From contig DKFP01000004.1 of NCBI GenBank assembly GCA_002452405.1, forward strand, positions 310,001-374,000: 64,000 nt of DNA. The letters run 5' to 3'. Position numbers and translations under genes: made by a program. How positions within the stretch are numbered: the first letter of the stretch is position 1; the number at the start of each line of letters is the position of its first letter. The DNA is from Deferribacteraceae bacterium UBA6793 (GTDB taxonomy: Bacteria; Chrysiogenota; Deferribacteres; Deferribacterales; Geovibrionaceae). Of the stretch, positions 33,579-42,409 are shown piece after piece. The notes beneath the pieces are model-generated. The model did no database searches. It was not told the origin of the DNA and was given only the letters and a program-made list of their open reading frames with translations.

Positions 33579-34508
33579 TCAGCCGTCAGCGTTTATTTTT
33601 CTGACAATCTCGGCGAGCTTTTGTTCAGCATCTTCATTTGCAACCTGACAGGTTCCGGCATTCATATGCCCGCCTCCGCCGTATTGCAGCATCAGTTCTC
33701 CAATGTTCGTTTTCGAAGTTTTATTGAATATGGATTTGCCCGTAGCAAAAACCGTATTCTGCTTTTTAAGCCCCCACATGACGTGGATGGATATATTCTG
33801 TTCAGGAAACAGCGCGTATATCATAAACCTGTTACCTGCGTAAATGGTCTCTTCTTCGCGTAGATCCAGCACAACAAGATTTCCATGTACAGTTGCGCAT
33901 CTTTTAACCTGATCCTCAAACAGCTTCTGCTGCTCAAAGTACAACTCTGCGCGCTCTTTCACATCTTCGTCCTGCATAATGCTGTCTATAGAATGGTCTT
34001 TGCAAAGGTCAATGAGCTTCATCATAAGCTGATAGTTGGATATGCGAAAATCTCGGAAACGTCCCAGACCCGTTCTGGCATCCATAAGGAAGTTCATCAG
34101 ATCCCAGCCTTTCGGGTTCAGCACCTGATCAAGGGTGAAATTTGCGGAATCGCCCCTGTCCACAGCTTCCATGATATCGTCGCCTATTTTCGGAAATTTC
34201 GCCTTTCCACCGTAATAGTTATAAACCACACGGGCTGCGGATGGCGCTTCCGGTTCGATTATATGATTGTCTTTTTTTCCGACACGGATGGTTTCGCTGA
34301 GATGGTGGTCGAAAGCGAGACAGACACCCTCTACATAAGGCAGGTTAGTCGTGATGTCGTTTCCGGTTATCTCAATAAGCCCGTCCTGCATATCTTTTGG
34401 GTGAACAAATTTAATATCGTCAATAATATCCATATCTTTGAGAAGCACTGCACAAACAAGCCCGTCAAAGTCGCTTCTGGTGACAAGTCTGAATTTTTTC
34501 TCTGCCAT
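33579..34508 (-). CDS. DHH family phosphoesterase
   Basis: 309-residue DHH/DHHA1 protein. Asp-rich metal motifs seen: RSDFDGLVCAVLL near residue 12 and FDHHLSETIRVG near 68; YGGGGHMNAGTCQV near 283 is the DHHA1 substrate loop. The family contains exopolyphosphatases, oligoribonucleases and cyclic-dinucleotide hydrolases; the exact substrate is not clear. It is cotranscribed after mobA (2-base gap). Confidence 0.88.
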   Translation of the reverse strand: MAEKKFRLVTRSDFDGLVCAVLLKDMDIIDDIKFVHPKDMQDGLIEITGNDITTNLPYVEGVCLAFDHHLSETIRVGKKDNHIIEPEAPSAARVVYNYYGGKAKFPKIGDDIMEAVDRGDSANFTLDQVLNPKGWDLMNFLMDARTGLGRFRDFRISNYQLMMKLIDLCKDHSIDSIMQDEDVKERAELYFEQQKLFEDQVKRCATVHGNLVVLDLREEETIYAGNRFMIYALFPEQNISIHVMWGLKKQNTVFATGKSIFNKTSKTNIGELMLQYGGGGHMNAGTCQVANEDAEQKLAEIVRKINADG

Positions 34509-34510
34509 CC

Positions 34511-35098
34511 TTACTCTCCTTGCATAAAATCAATAGCCATTTCAAGATCATCTTTAGTATTTATATTTATAAACGATTTTTTTTCATTTTCCGAGGCTAA
34601 TATGTCACTCTCGTATAGATATACCACATTTGACAGGTCAAACGCCGCCGTAAGGCGATAGTTTTCATCAGCTATCTGCTTCTCAAGTATCGGTATGAGA
34701 CCGGGTGCATACGCGGCGTATAGGGGGTGCATCTTTCCATCTATAACAGGTACCGCAGCATCCCTCCCCTGACATGCTTTCAACAGCCTGTCAGCATGTT
34801 CCGGATTCACCAGAGGGGTGTCAGCCGCCACTACAAAAACGTGTGAGTTGAAATATTTCAAAGCGGTGAGTATACCCACCATAGGACACTGCTGTTCAGA
34901 CAGATCCTTTACGCATGGAACACCAAGAAAAGAATATTTACTACAGTCTTTTGCAACGACAACCAGAGCATCCGACCATGCTGATATTCCGTCTGCGGTA
35001 TGCTGAATCAGTTTTTTGCCGAAAACCTCTTCCATGGTTTTGTCAGAATTAAATCTGCGGCTCTGTCCTCCCGCCATAATCGCTGTGTTTCTAATCAT
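34511..35098 (-). CDS. mobA: Molybdenum cofactor guanylyltransferase
   Basis: MobA, about 195 residues, attaches GMP to molybdopterin to give the guanine dinucleotide form used by DMSO-reductase family enzymes. N-terminal MAGGQSRRFNSDKTM nucleotide loop, ADTPLVNPEHADRLL near 100 with the metal-binding Asp, and PVIDGKMHPLYAAY near 130. ATG 35098 has AAGG eight bases upstream. Divergent from mobB; both serve molybdoenzymes such as the oxidoreductase at 51.8 kb. Confidence 0.93.
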   Translation of the reverse strand: MIRNTAIMAGGQSRRFNSDKTMEEVFGKKLIQHTADGISAWSDALVVVAKDCSKYSFLGVPCVKDLSEQQCPMVGILTALKYFNSHVFVVAADTPLVNPEHADRLLKACQGRDAAVPVIDGKMHPLYAAYAPGLIPILEKQIADENYRLTAAFDLSNVVYLYESDILASENEKKSFININTKDDLEMAIDFMQGE

Positions 35099-35169
35099 TT
35101 GCACAACCTTTCTTGCATTTTAGCTATTTTCAGCCTACATTCGGTAGTATACACACATGGAGGTATGTT

Positions 35170-35667
35170 TTGAAACCTTTAGTATCATTTGTGGGGACAT
35201 CGGGTTGCGGAAAAACGACGCTCATCGAAAAAATCATTCCGCTGCTCACGGCAAAAGGCTACAACGTATCCACTGTTAAACACGACGCACATGATTTCCA
35301 GATGGACAAAGAGGGCAAGGACACATGGCGCCACAAAAAAGCCGGAGCAAGAGCCATCTTAATCTCAAACAAAGAGAAATACGCCATGATATGCGATGTT
35401 GAAAAGGAAAAGTCCATCGAAGAACTCACGGCGATGCTTCCCGATTACACCGATATTATTATAGCAGAAGGTTTTAAAAAGGAACTGCAAAAAAAGATAG
35501 AGGTTTTCAGAAGCGGTTATTCAACAAAACTGCAATGTGCTGAAGACGATAACCTGATAGCTGTGGCAACCGACATGCCTGAAAACCCGCAGGTTAAGGG
35601 CAAAGTGTTGCTGGATCTCAACAATCCTCAGCAGATAGCTGACTTTATCATACAAAATATTCTGTAG
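35170..35667 (+). CDS. mobB: Molybdopterin-guanine dinucleotide biosynthesis protein B
   Basis: MobB GTP-binding protein, about 166 residues, assists MobA. Walker A is GTSGCGKTTLIEKI near the N-terminus, then VSTVKHDAHDFQMDKEGKDTWRHKKAGA and DIIIAEGFKKE which are family-typical. I start at TTG 35170 with GGAGG six bases upstream; the in-frame ATG 57 bases earlier has no site and reads through the mobA promoter. Confidence 0.92.
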   Translation: MKPLVSFVGTSGCGKTTLIEKIIPLLTAKGYNVSTVKHDAHDFQMDKEGKDTWRHKKAGARAILISNKEKYAMICDVEKEKSIEELTAMLPDYTDIIIAEGFKKELQKKIEVFRSGYSTKLQCAEDDNLIAVATDMPENPQVKGKVLLDLNNPQQIADFIIQNIL

Positions 35668-35786
35668 TCGTTGCGCATAAACTATATTGTATTTTTATTC
35701 AGTCTTCACGAGGAGCAACGGCAGCAGGCTTCATTAGTTCACTTTTAACTAAATGCCAGATACGATAGCATTTAACAAGATTACTG

Positions 35787-35928
35787 ACGTTTTTTGAAAG
35801 ACGAGACTGCTTCGTCGCTCTGCTTCTCGCAGAGACCGGATTTTGTTTCGTCTTCGCGAGGGTATTATGCCCGGAGCGATTTCATTTTAGTTTGTTTTTG
35901 TCGTCTCGTCCTAAAATGCGTCGTTATT
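35787..35928. repeat. Dispersed palindromic repeat, copy 3, with inverted outer arms
   Basis: Core from GAGACTGCTTCGTCGC (35803) to GGAGCGATTTCATT, flanked by GACGTTTTTTGAAAGACGA and an inverted counterpart ending TCGTCCTAAAATGCGTC. Lies between the mobB end and the citrate synthase terminator; the remainder of 35668-35978 has no gene. Confidence 0.7.
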
Positions 35929-35978
35929 TACGTTTGCACCAGCCGCGGGCTGTCTGATAAAATAGTTATTAATCAATA

Positions 35979-36010
35979 AAAAAAGGCGAACCTGACGGCT
36001 CGCCTTTTTT
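35979..36010 (-). terminator. Terminator of the citrate synthase gene
   Basis: Stem AAAAAAGGCGA / TCGCCTTTTTT about 26 bases after the stop at 36036, with T-runs on both strands. Confidence 0.85.
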
Positions 36011-36035
36011 AATATGTTCTGCTTTAAATGACAGC

Positions 36036-37337
36036 TTACTGGATACCGGCAGCGTCTTCAAGCATTTTTGTAGTAACTGATTTGGGACGCTCGATAGCAT
36101 AACCAAGAGCTCTGTCCCAAGTGATGTTCGCAAGAACACCGAGCGCACGACCGACACCGAAAAGAACTGTGTAGAAGTCGTACTCTGTAAGACCGTAGTA
36201 CCACTGGATAACACCGGACTGTGCGTCAACGTTAGGCCAGGGGTTCTTAGCTTTTCCATGCTCCTGAAGGATGCCGGGGGCAACTTCATAGATCATTGAA
36301 ACAACGGTGAACAGTTCATCGTTAGGCAGATATTTCTGGCAGTATTCGCGCTGAGAAGTATATCTGGGGTCGGTTTTTCTGAGAACCGCGTGTCCGTATC
36401 CGGGGATAACGGCACCGCTTTTCAGAGTATCCCAGAGGAATTTAACAAGGTCTTCCTTAGTGGGTACTTTACCGCCGAGTTTCTGATAAACGTCCTGAAT
36501 CCAGCCGAGAACTTCCTGGTTAGCAAGACCGTGAAGAGGACCTGCAAGACCGTTGATACCGGCAGACAGTGAGTAGTATGCATCGGAAAGCGCAGACGCA
36601 ACAAGGTGAGTTGTGTGTGCGGAAACGTTGCCTGACTCGTGGTCAGAGTGAAGGATGAAATACATTCTTGCAACATCGTCATAAGGAGGCTTGATGCCCA
36701 TCATGTGAGCAAAGTTGCCGCCGAAGTCGAGGCTGTAGTCGGGAGCGATGGGAGTATCGCCTTTGTATTTCATTCTGTAGATGTATGCAGCAATTTCGGG
36801 CAGTTTTGCCAGAAGGTCTGTAGAATCTTCATACATAGAATCCCAAGCTGTCATTTTGTTGAAGCCGGAGTTGTAGAATTTTGCAAATTTAGACTCGCGC
36901 TGCATAACAAGGATAGCAGCAGAGAACATTACCATGGGGTGTTCGTCTCTGGGCATAGCGCGGAGAATATCGAAAACGTACTGAGGAACCTGTGCGCGTG
37001 TTTTGAAGTCTGCAACAACTTCTTCTGCCTGAGCTTTTGTGGGTATGTCGCCTGTAAGAAGGAGATACCAGAAGCCTTCAACATAAGGATAGTCTTTGCC
37101 GTCGGGTTTGGGGAGTTTTTCCATTACTTCGGGGATTGTATATCCACGGAAACGTATACCTTCCATAGGGTCGAGGTAGGAGATATCCGTAACGAGAGAT
37201 TTGATGCCTCTTCCGCCGCCGATACACTGTTCGATTGTGTATTCACCCAGTTTAACGTTACCGAACTCTTTAAGGAGTCTGGTTGTTCTGGGGCGGTGAG
37301 CATCGATTTTCTGCTTGAGTACTTCTTTAAGTCCCAT
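36036..37337 (-). CDS. gltA: Citrate synthase, eukaryotic-like type
   Basis: Condenses acetyl-CoA and oxaloacetate; 433 residues. Catalytic residues are visible: His in GPLHGLANQE (about 268), His in PGYGHAVLRKTDPR (about 317) and Asp in NVDAQSGVIQWYYG (about 372). The N-terminus with GGGRGIKSLVTDISYLDP and the LHSDHESGNVSAHTTHLV block resemble mitochondrial-type enzymes found in Geobacteraceae and relatives rather than the E. coli hexamer type. GGAGG precedes the ATG. A possible shared operator lies 84-98 bases upstream. Confidence 0.95.
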   Translation of the reverse strand: MGLKEVLKQKIDAHRPRTTRLLKEFGNVKLGEYTIEQCIGGGRGIKSLVTDISYLDPMEGIRFRGYTIPEVMEKLPKPDGKDYPYVEGFWYLLLTGDIPTKAQAEEVVADFKTRAQVPQYVFDILRAMPRDEHPMVMFSAAILVMQRESKFAKFYNSGFNKMTAWDSMYEDSTDLLAKLPEIAAYIYRMKYKGDTPIAPDYSLDFGGNFAHMMGIKPPYDDVARMYFILHSDHESGNVSAHTTHLVASALSDAYYSLSAGINGLAGPLHGLANQEVLGWIQDVYQKLGGKVPTKEDLVKFLWDTLKSGAVIPGYGHAVLRKTDPRYTSQREYCQKYLPNDELFTVVSMIYEVAPGILQEHGKAKNPWPNVDAQSGVIQWYYGLTEYDFYTVLFGVGRALGVLANITWDRALGYAIERPKSVTTKMLEDAAGIQ

Positions 37338-37420
37338 TGAAATGCCTCCACTTTTATTGTCGTCAGATTTAAACAGTGTTTATTTTTAACATTAATGATA
37401 GCCTATGTCAACACCCAAAT

Positions 37421-37435
37421 TGTATACAGTGTGCA
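37421..37435. promoter_or_regulatory. Candidate operator upstream of citrate synthase
   Basis: TGTATACAGTGTGCA matches the consensus TGTATACnGTATACA seen at the Mo-oxidoreductase and rhodanese genes with two differences in 14 positions. The rest of 37338-37619 is AT-rich and carries no gene. Confidence 0.4.
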
Positions 37436-37619
37436 CTAATGCATAGAAAAAGCCAATAACACAGAGGTATCAAAAGTGTAATTTTATACTTGTCTGACAA
37501 TTATTTATTATTGACGATGATGTCAGAGCTATGTCATAATCAAAAAAATAACGAGATAAAAAAGACGCTATTTCAAATATTGAAAAACGTTTGCTAATTC
37601 TAATTTTAAACGGTTAAAA

Positions 37620-38459
37620 ATGGTTGGATTTCTATTCATAATTTTCAGCGCATTCACACATTCATTGTGGAATGTACTACTTAAAAGATCAAAAAATAAA
37701 TATGCATTTAATTTTTACATGCATTTTGCAAATATTCTATTCTTTACGGCTGTATACCCTATAGTTTTCAGAGACTACATGTACCTTGATAAAGGTGTGA
37801 TTATAACAGCGTTCGTCGCGGCTATTTTTTTCTCCATCTATCACCTCTCTGTTTCAACTGCTTATAAATATGCTGATGTATCACTGGTTTATCCTTTAAC
37901 AACCGCATCTCCTTTTTTCATTGTCATATGGGCTGTAATTTTTCTTAAAGAACATCTGACAGTTATAGGGCTTTCGGGGGTCATATTGACCGTTTTAGGA
38001 ACGGCTGTTCTAAATCGCGTCAAGGGTAAGTGGGGCGAATTTGGAAAAGGAGCTATTTTTGCGCTTGCCGGAGCTTTCTTCTATTCCTTCGGAGCGCTCA
38101 TGGACAAGAAAGGCGTTGGTGGAGGGAATTTCATACTATACGTCTACTCGATGTCATTGTTTATGACAATGTTCATATTTGTTTTTTCTATACGCCGTGG
38201 TGAAATCACGTTTAATTATATTAAGGAAGACAGATGGTGGGTTGTTTTTGCCGGACTTGTGGTGTTCGGGTCATTTATTTCCTACCGCTATGGGCTGAAC
38301 ATGGTAAACCTTTCCTATGCATCTGCGCTGAGACAGGTCAGCACACTGTTCGGAGTTATTATGGGAATACTTTTTTTCAAAGAAAAGTTCACTCTTTACA
38401 AGATCTTAGGCACTATAATCATTATGATCGGCATAGTTCTGATAAAAGTTGGCATGTAA
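37620..38459 (+). CDS. EamA/DMT family transporter
   Basis: Drug/metabolite transporter superfamily protein, 279 residues, ten membrane helices in two EamA repeats (about 1-135 and 145-279); the repeat signature LVYPLTTASPFFIVIWAVIF-like segment is at 90-108 and ASALRQVSTLFGVIMGILFF at about 240. Substrate unknown. Somewhat AT-richer than its surroundings and without a clear ribosome site at the ATG, so the start is less sure than the frame. Confidence 0.88.
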   Translation: MVGFLFIIFSAFTHSLWNVLLKRSKNKYAFNFYMHFANILFFTAVYPIVFRDYMYLDKGVIITAFVAAIFFSIYHLSVSTAYKYADVSLVYPLTTASPFFIVIWAVIFLKEHLTVIGLSGVILTVLGTAVLNRVKGKWGEFGKGAIFALAGAFFYSFGALMDKKGVGGGNFILYVYSMSLFMTMFIFVFSIRRGEITFNYIKEDRWWVVFAGLVVFGSFISYRYGLNMVNLSYASALRQVSTLFGVIMGILFFKEKFTLYKILGTIIIMIGIVLIKVGM

Positions 38460-38521
38460 CTTGATATACCCCTCATCGGTAGCGGAACAACCGCGCCACT
38501 GAGACGGAGCTCACTGTGAGT

Positions 38522-38551
38522 GCCGACAGGAGGTCGGCCTTCCTTTTTTTG
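38522..38551 (+). terminator. Terminator of the DMT transporter gene
   Basis: Stem GCCGAC / GTCGGC followed by CTTCCTTTTTTT. Confidence 0.8.
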
Positions 38552-38668
38552 AATATTTACTATCAAAATCATCACAAATCTCCCCCGCTTCCTTGACAGT
38601 CATGATTCCCTGTGTTATTATTTCATATATAAATCTTGTATGTTGAATTTATTAAATACGGAGACATT

Positions 38669-39979
38669 ATGATCTATACTAAACATCAGCAGGAAATTGC
38701 TGAGAGTCTTAACCCGGACTCAAATATCAACGACTGGAAAGACTGGAAATGGCAGCTTCGCCACAGTATCCGCAGCATTGAGGATTTCGAGAACATCATG
38801 GACATCAGTTTCGAGCGATCGGAAAGGGAAATGATGCAAAAAACCCTCGAAAAATTTCCTATGGCAATCACCCCTTACTACGCCTCACTAATCGACAGAA
38901 AAAATCTTAAAGAAGATCCGGTGTTCAGACAATCGTTCTGCTCTGTGGAAGAGCTGAACATAGATGCATGGGACATGGCTGACCCTCTCAGCGAAGACCA
39001 CGACAGCCCTGTGCACTCCATAACCCACAGATATCCCGACAGGGTACTTTTTCATGTAAGCAGCATGTGCGCCATGTACTGCCGCCACTGCACAAGAAAA
39101 CGCAAAGTGGGAGACAAAGACACAATCCCGTCAAAAGACGTTCTGGAAGCCGGACTCAACTATATCCGCGAACACGCAGAGGTGCGTGACGTTCTCATTT
39201 CCGGTGGCGATCCGCTCATGCTTTCCGACAGCAGCCTGAAATGGCTTCTGGATAAAATAACCGCTATTGACCATGTTGAAATTGTCCGCATAGGCACGCG
39301 TATGCCTGTGGTTCTGCCGTACAGGATAACCGATAAGCTGGCGGACATCCTGTCAAAATACGACAATCTCTGGATAAACACTCATTTCAACCACCCACGC
39401 GAGATAACCGAATCCGCGGTTGCTGCTCTCAGAAAACTGACCCGCGCCGGAATACCGCTGGGGAATCAGACGGTTCTTCTGGCAGGGGTGAACGACTGTC
39501 CTCTGATAATGAAGTCTCTCATGCACAAACTGGTACGCAACAGGGTGCGTCCATATTATATATACCAGTGCGATCTTTCCGAAGGGCTTTCACATTTCAG
39601 AACGCCCGTAAGCAAAGGGATAGAGATTATAGAGCTTCTCCGAGGGCACACAAGCGGACTCGCTGTGCCGACTTATGTTATCGATGCGCCAGGTGGCGGC
39701 GGAAAGATACCTGTTTCTCCTAATTATCTTATATCATGGTCTGCAAACAAAGTGATCCTCCGCAACTACGAAGGAATAATCTGCACATACAAGGAACCGG
39801 ACAGCTACACACCGGTATACTGTGACCGCAACTGCACCGACTGCAACCTTCAGTTCAACACAGAAGGCACTGAATATCTGCCTCCTGTCGGCATCGAAAA
39901 GCTGATGGCGGACTATGACGAGCGGATAGCCCTTATTCCCGAAGGCAACGAACGCATCAAAAGGAGGGACAATGACTGA
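38669..39979 (+). CDS. ablA: Lysine 2,3-aminomutase
   Basis: Radical SAM, PLP-dependent enzyme converting L-lysine to beta-lysine, about 436 residues. The cluster motif is CAMYCRHC (about 130) with TRKR following; the pyridoxal Lys is in APGGGGKIPV near 345; C-terminal CDRNCTDC matches the zinc site known from the clostridial enzyme. GGAG lies five bases before ATG 38669. It is followed 8 bases inside its end by the ablB start, so the pair makes N-epsilon-acetyl-beta-lysine, a compatible solute. Confidence 0.94.
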   Translation: MIYTKHQQEIAESLNPDSNINDWKDWKWQLRHSIRSIEDFENIMDISFERSEREMMQKTLEKFPMAITPYYASLIDRKNLKEDPVFRQSFCSVEELNIDAWDMADPLSEDHDSPVHSITHRYPDRVLFHVSSMCAMYCRHCTRKRKVGDKDTIPSKDVLEAGLNYIREHAEVRDVLISGGDPLMLSDSSLKWLLDKITAIDHVEIVRIGTRMPVVLPYRITDKLADILSKYDNLWINTHFNHPREITESAVAALRKLTRAGIPLGNQTVLLAGVNDCPLIMKSLMHKLVRNRVRPYYIYQCDLSEGLSHFRTPVSKGIEIIELLRGHTSGLAVPTYVIDAPGGGGKIPVSPNYLISWSANKVILRNYEGIICTYKEPDSYTPVYCDRNCTDCNLQFNTEGTEYLPPVGIEKLMADYDERIALIPEGNERIKRRDND

Positions 39980-40781
39980 CAGGCTGGAAAAAAAATATAA
40001 TACATTAATACATCATGGAAAATTCAGCGACAGAGCATATCTGACAGAGATAGAACCGGATTTTTCCGGTGACGACCTTAAAAAAATAGAATCTTTTGCT
40101 GCAAAAGCGGAATATTCAAAAATAATCGCCAAAGTAAAAGAAACCGCAGTCTTTGCTGAAAATGGCTATCTATGCGAGGCTTTCTTTCCTTTGCAAAACG
40201 GTAAAAAGGTTTCGTTCATGGTCAAATACCTTAAAGCAGAGCGAATGGCTGTTAAGAACGGAACAATAATCACCGACGTTCTGAAAGAGGCGCAAAACAC
40301 CGCCGTAAAACATCACTCGACCGACATGAAGATGCGCAGACTGACAGCGCACGATTCAGAAGCTCTGGCAGAGCTTTACAGAAACGTTTTCGAGACCTAT
40401 CCGTTTCCCATACACGATGCTGAATATCTGCGAAAAACAATGGCGGAAAATACACGCTATTTCGGCATATTCTCCGACGATAAATTCATCGCGGCAGCCA
40501 GTGCGGAAACCGACAGTGAAAAGAACTATGCGGAAATGAGCGACTTCGCCACACTGGAAGAATACCGCAGGCTGGGGCTTGCGGCGGCACTTAATTCAGA
40601 GCTTGAAAAAAACCTTTATAACGATGGGGTTAAATGTTATTATACTATAGCCAGAAGCGTTTCCTACGGCATGAACAAGACCTTTGCCGGATGCGGATAC
40701 ACCTTCACAGGCACTCTGTTCAACAACACGAACATAGGCGGCGGAATAGAAAGCATGAACGTATGGTATAAGCACGCATGA
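39972..40781 (+). CDS. ablB: Beta-lysine N-acetyltransferase
   Basis: AblB, 269 residues, acetylates beta-lysine at the epsilon nitrogen. Seen: N-terminal family domain (about 1-115) and GNAT domain from about 120 with LAELYRNVFETYPFPIHD, a beta-strand/acetyl-CoA loop EEYRRLGLAAALN near 200 and CYYTIARSVSYGMNKTFAGCGY. AAGGAGGG precedes the ATG, and the gene overlaps ablA. This pairing is the known route to an osmolyte in methanogens and some bacteria. Confidence 0.92.
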   Translation: MTDRLEKKYNTLIHHGKFSDRAYLTEIEPDFSGDDLKKIESFAAKAEYSKIIAKVKETAVFAENGYLCEAFFPLQNGKKVSFMVKYLKAERMAVKNGTIITDVLKEAQNTAVKHHSTDMKMRRLTAHDSEALAELYRNVFETYPFPIHDAEYLRKTMAENTRYFGIFSDDKFIAAASAETDSEKNYAEMSDFATLEEYRRLGLAAALNSELEKNLYNDGVKCYYTIARSVSYGMNKTFAGCGYTFTGTLFNNTNIGGGIESMNVWYKHA

Positions 40782-41386
40782 ACAACTTCATTCAGGAAAC
40801 GCTGTTTCTTGTGACGATTATCAATCCCATCGGGATATTTATGTATCTGGCTCCTGTGCGCCAGAACCTTTCGGAGCGGGATTTTCTGCGCGTCCTTTTC
40901 AAAGCGACCGTAATTTCGCTGTCCATTAACCTCCTTTTCACCTACGGAGGTGAGTGGATGTTCAGGACAATGCTTAAAATAGACTTTAACTCATTCCGTA
41001 TCTTCGGTGGGATTGTGCTTCTCAGCATATCCCTTATGTCGATAATCCACGGCGGGCGGGCGCTTATAAACATCCGCGGCAGTCTGGACGACCTCGCGTC
41101 CGAGATAGCGATGCCCTTTATGACAGGCGTGGGCACTATATCTGTCTGTATTCTGCTCGGCAGCAAAATGAACGCCATAGGAGCCGCCGCAGTGAACTTA
41201 ACAGCCGCATTCGTTGCATTCGCCTTAATCGGAACCCTCGCACTGATAAGATATCATCTCAGCGAACCGATAACCGTGCCTTTTGACAAAGTTCTCGGAA
41301 TTTTCATTCGTATCAACGGTTTTTTTATGGGCGCGTTCGGTGTGGAAATGATAAAAACGGGGATACTCAACGTAATAAGGTCATAA
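40778..41386 (+). CDS. MarC family membrane protein
   Basis: MarC/YchE family protein, 202 residues with six membrane helices; transport function is presumed but substrate is not established. Start TTIINPIGIFMYLAPVRQNLS, FRIFGGIVLLSISLMSI near 75 and the conserved DDLASEIAMPFMTGVGTIS near 107 fit the family. The ATG overlaps the ablB stop by four bases, so it is cotranscribed with ablAB. Confidence 0.92.
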   Translation: MNNFIQETLFLVTIINPIGIFMYLAPVRQNLSERDFLRVLFKATVISLSINLLFTYGGEWMFRTMLKIDFNSFRIFGGIVLLSISLMSIIHGGRALINIRGSLDDLASEIAMPFMTGVGTISVCILLGSKMNAIGAAAVNLTAAFVAFALIGTLALIRYHLSEPITVPFDKVLGIFIRINGFFMGAFGVEMIKTGILNVIRS

Positions 41387-41456
41387 TTGACCCACATCAA
41401 AGGAATTTGAAGCAAACGCAGTTATCATAACCTCAGAAAACAAAAAACGGAGGATT

Positions 41457-41846
41457 ATGATGGACGCATTCATAAACGAACTCAAAAAAGATCACGAAAA
41501 ACTTCTCGAAATACTTCAGCAGACACAGAACCTCGGACTTGTGACAGAAGCCGGACGCAAAAAACTTCTGAAATGTAAAAAACTGCTCGCAGACCACCTT
41601 GTGAAAGAAGATACGAAACTATATCCTCAGCTTGCAAAGAGCGGCTCGGCAATAACAGCGAACGAATTTGCCAGCGAGATGAAAGGGCTGACAGGCACAA
41701 TTCTGAACTTCATCAACAGGCTTGAAACATCGAAAAACGATATGGAATATGCAAAAGAGCTGGGAAGAATAGTCTCTACTCTCAAGATGCGCATACGCAG
41801 GGAAGAGATACAGCTTTATCCGCTGTACGAAAAAATGACAGCATGA
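41457..41846 (+). CDS. Hemerythrin-like helical protein
   Basis: 129-residue four-helix protein like HHE hemerythrins: KKDHEKLLE (His near 12), ADHLVKEDTKLYP (His near 46, Glu near 50) and RREEIQLYPLYEK near 118. The expected His in the last helix is Arg, and the third-helix His is not evident, so iron binding may be incomplete. GGAGG lies before tandem ATGs at 41457 and 41460. Confidence 0.78.
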   Translation: MMDAFINELKKDHEKLLEILQQTQNLGLVTEAGRKKLLKCKKLLADHLVKEDTKLYPQLAKSGSAITANEFASEMKGLTGTILNFINRLETSKNDMEYAKELGRIVSTLKMRIRREEIQLYPLYEKMTA

Positions 41847-41856
41847 TTAACCAGAG

Positions 41857-41877
41857 GGCGCTTTCGGGCGCCTTTTT
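41857..41877 (+). terminator. Terminator of the hemerythrin-like gene
   Basis: Stem GGCGC / GCGCC with a six-base loop followed by TTTTT. Confidence 0.75.
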
Positions 41878-41880
41878 CTA

Positions 41881-42402
41881 TTACATAGGAAGACCGTTCA
41901 GAAGTATCTGTTTCTCTTTATCTTTACTCTCAGAAAAATCCTGATATTTCTGTAGTCTGGCGAGCAGTTCGTCCGGATTTGCAACACCTTTAACAACGGC
42001 AACCAGACTGCCAGCAGAAAAAACCGCGATAGTGCCGTAGTTGAATAATCTGCCCAGAACTCCCTTGCCTGCAACAATCAGATTAACACCGCAGGTATCA
42101 AGCTGAACAACGCTCCGTCTCAGTATACCGCGGGTAACAACAAATCTTTTGTCAGTAAAACCTATTTCTGTATTTTTCAAGTTCATGAAAGCAAAAAAGA
42201 AAGGATAAAGACCAGCAAGCAGCACCAGAGTATATATACCGCGATAGAACACTCCGAAAGAAGCACCGGCTGTCATACCGCTGAACGCCACCAGAACCAG
42301 GAACGCGCCGAACAGCATCGGCAGGATAAGCGGTAAAATCTTTACTCTGCTGATACAGATAACTTTTTCATCCGGCTTTGCGGTATCCTCAATGTAGCTC
42401 AT
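41881..42402 (-). CDS. PH-domain membrane protein
   Basis: 173-residue protein with two membrane helices (about 24-45 and 53-72) followed by a bacterial PH domain (bPH2; TEIGFTDKRFVVTRGILRR, SVVQLDTCGVNLIVAGKGVLGRLFNYGTI). Function unknown. It follows the response regulator by 8 bases and could be the last gene of the metal-related operon or a separate unit. Confidence 0.85.
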   Translation of the reverse strand: MSYIEDTAKPDEKVICISRVKILPLILPMLFGAFLVLVAFSGMTAGASFGVFYRGIYTLVLLAGLYPFFFAFMNLKNTEIGFTDKRFVVTRGILRRSVVQLDTCGVNLIVAGKGVLGRLFNYGTIAVFSAGSLVAVVKGVANPDELLARLQKYQDFSESKDKEKQILLNGLPM

Positions 42403-42409
42403 TATATCC

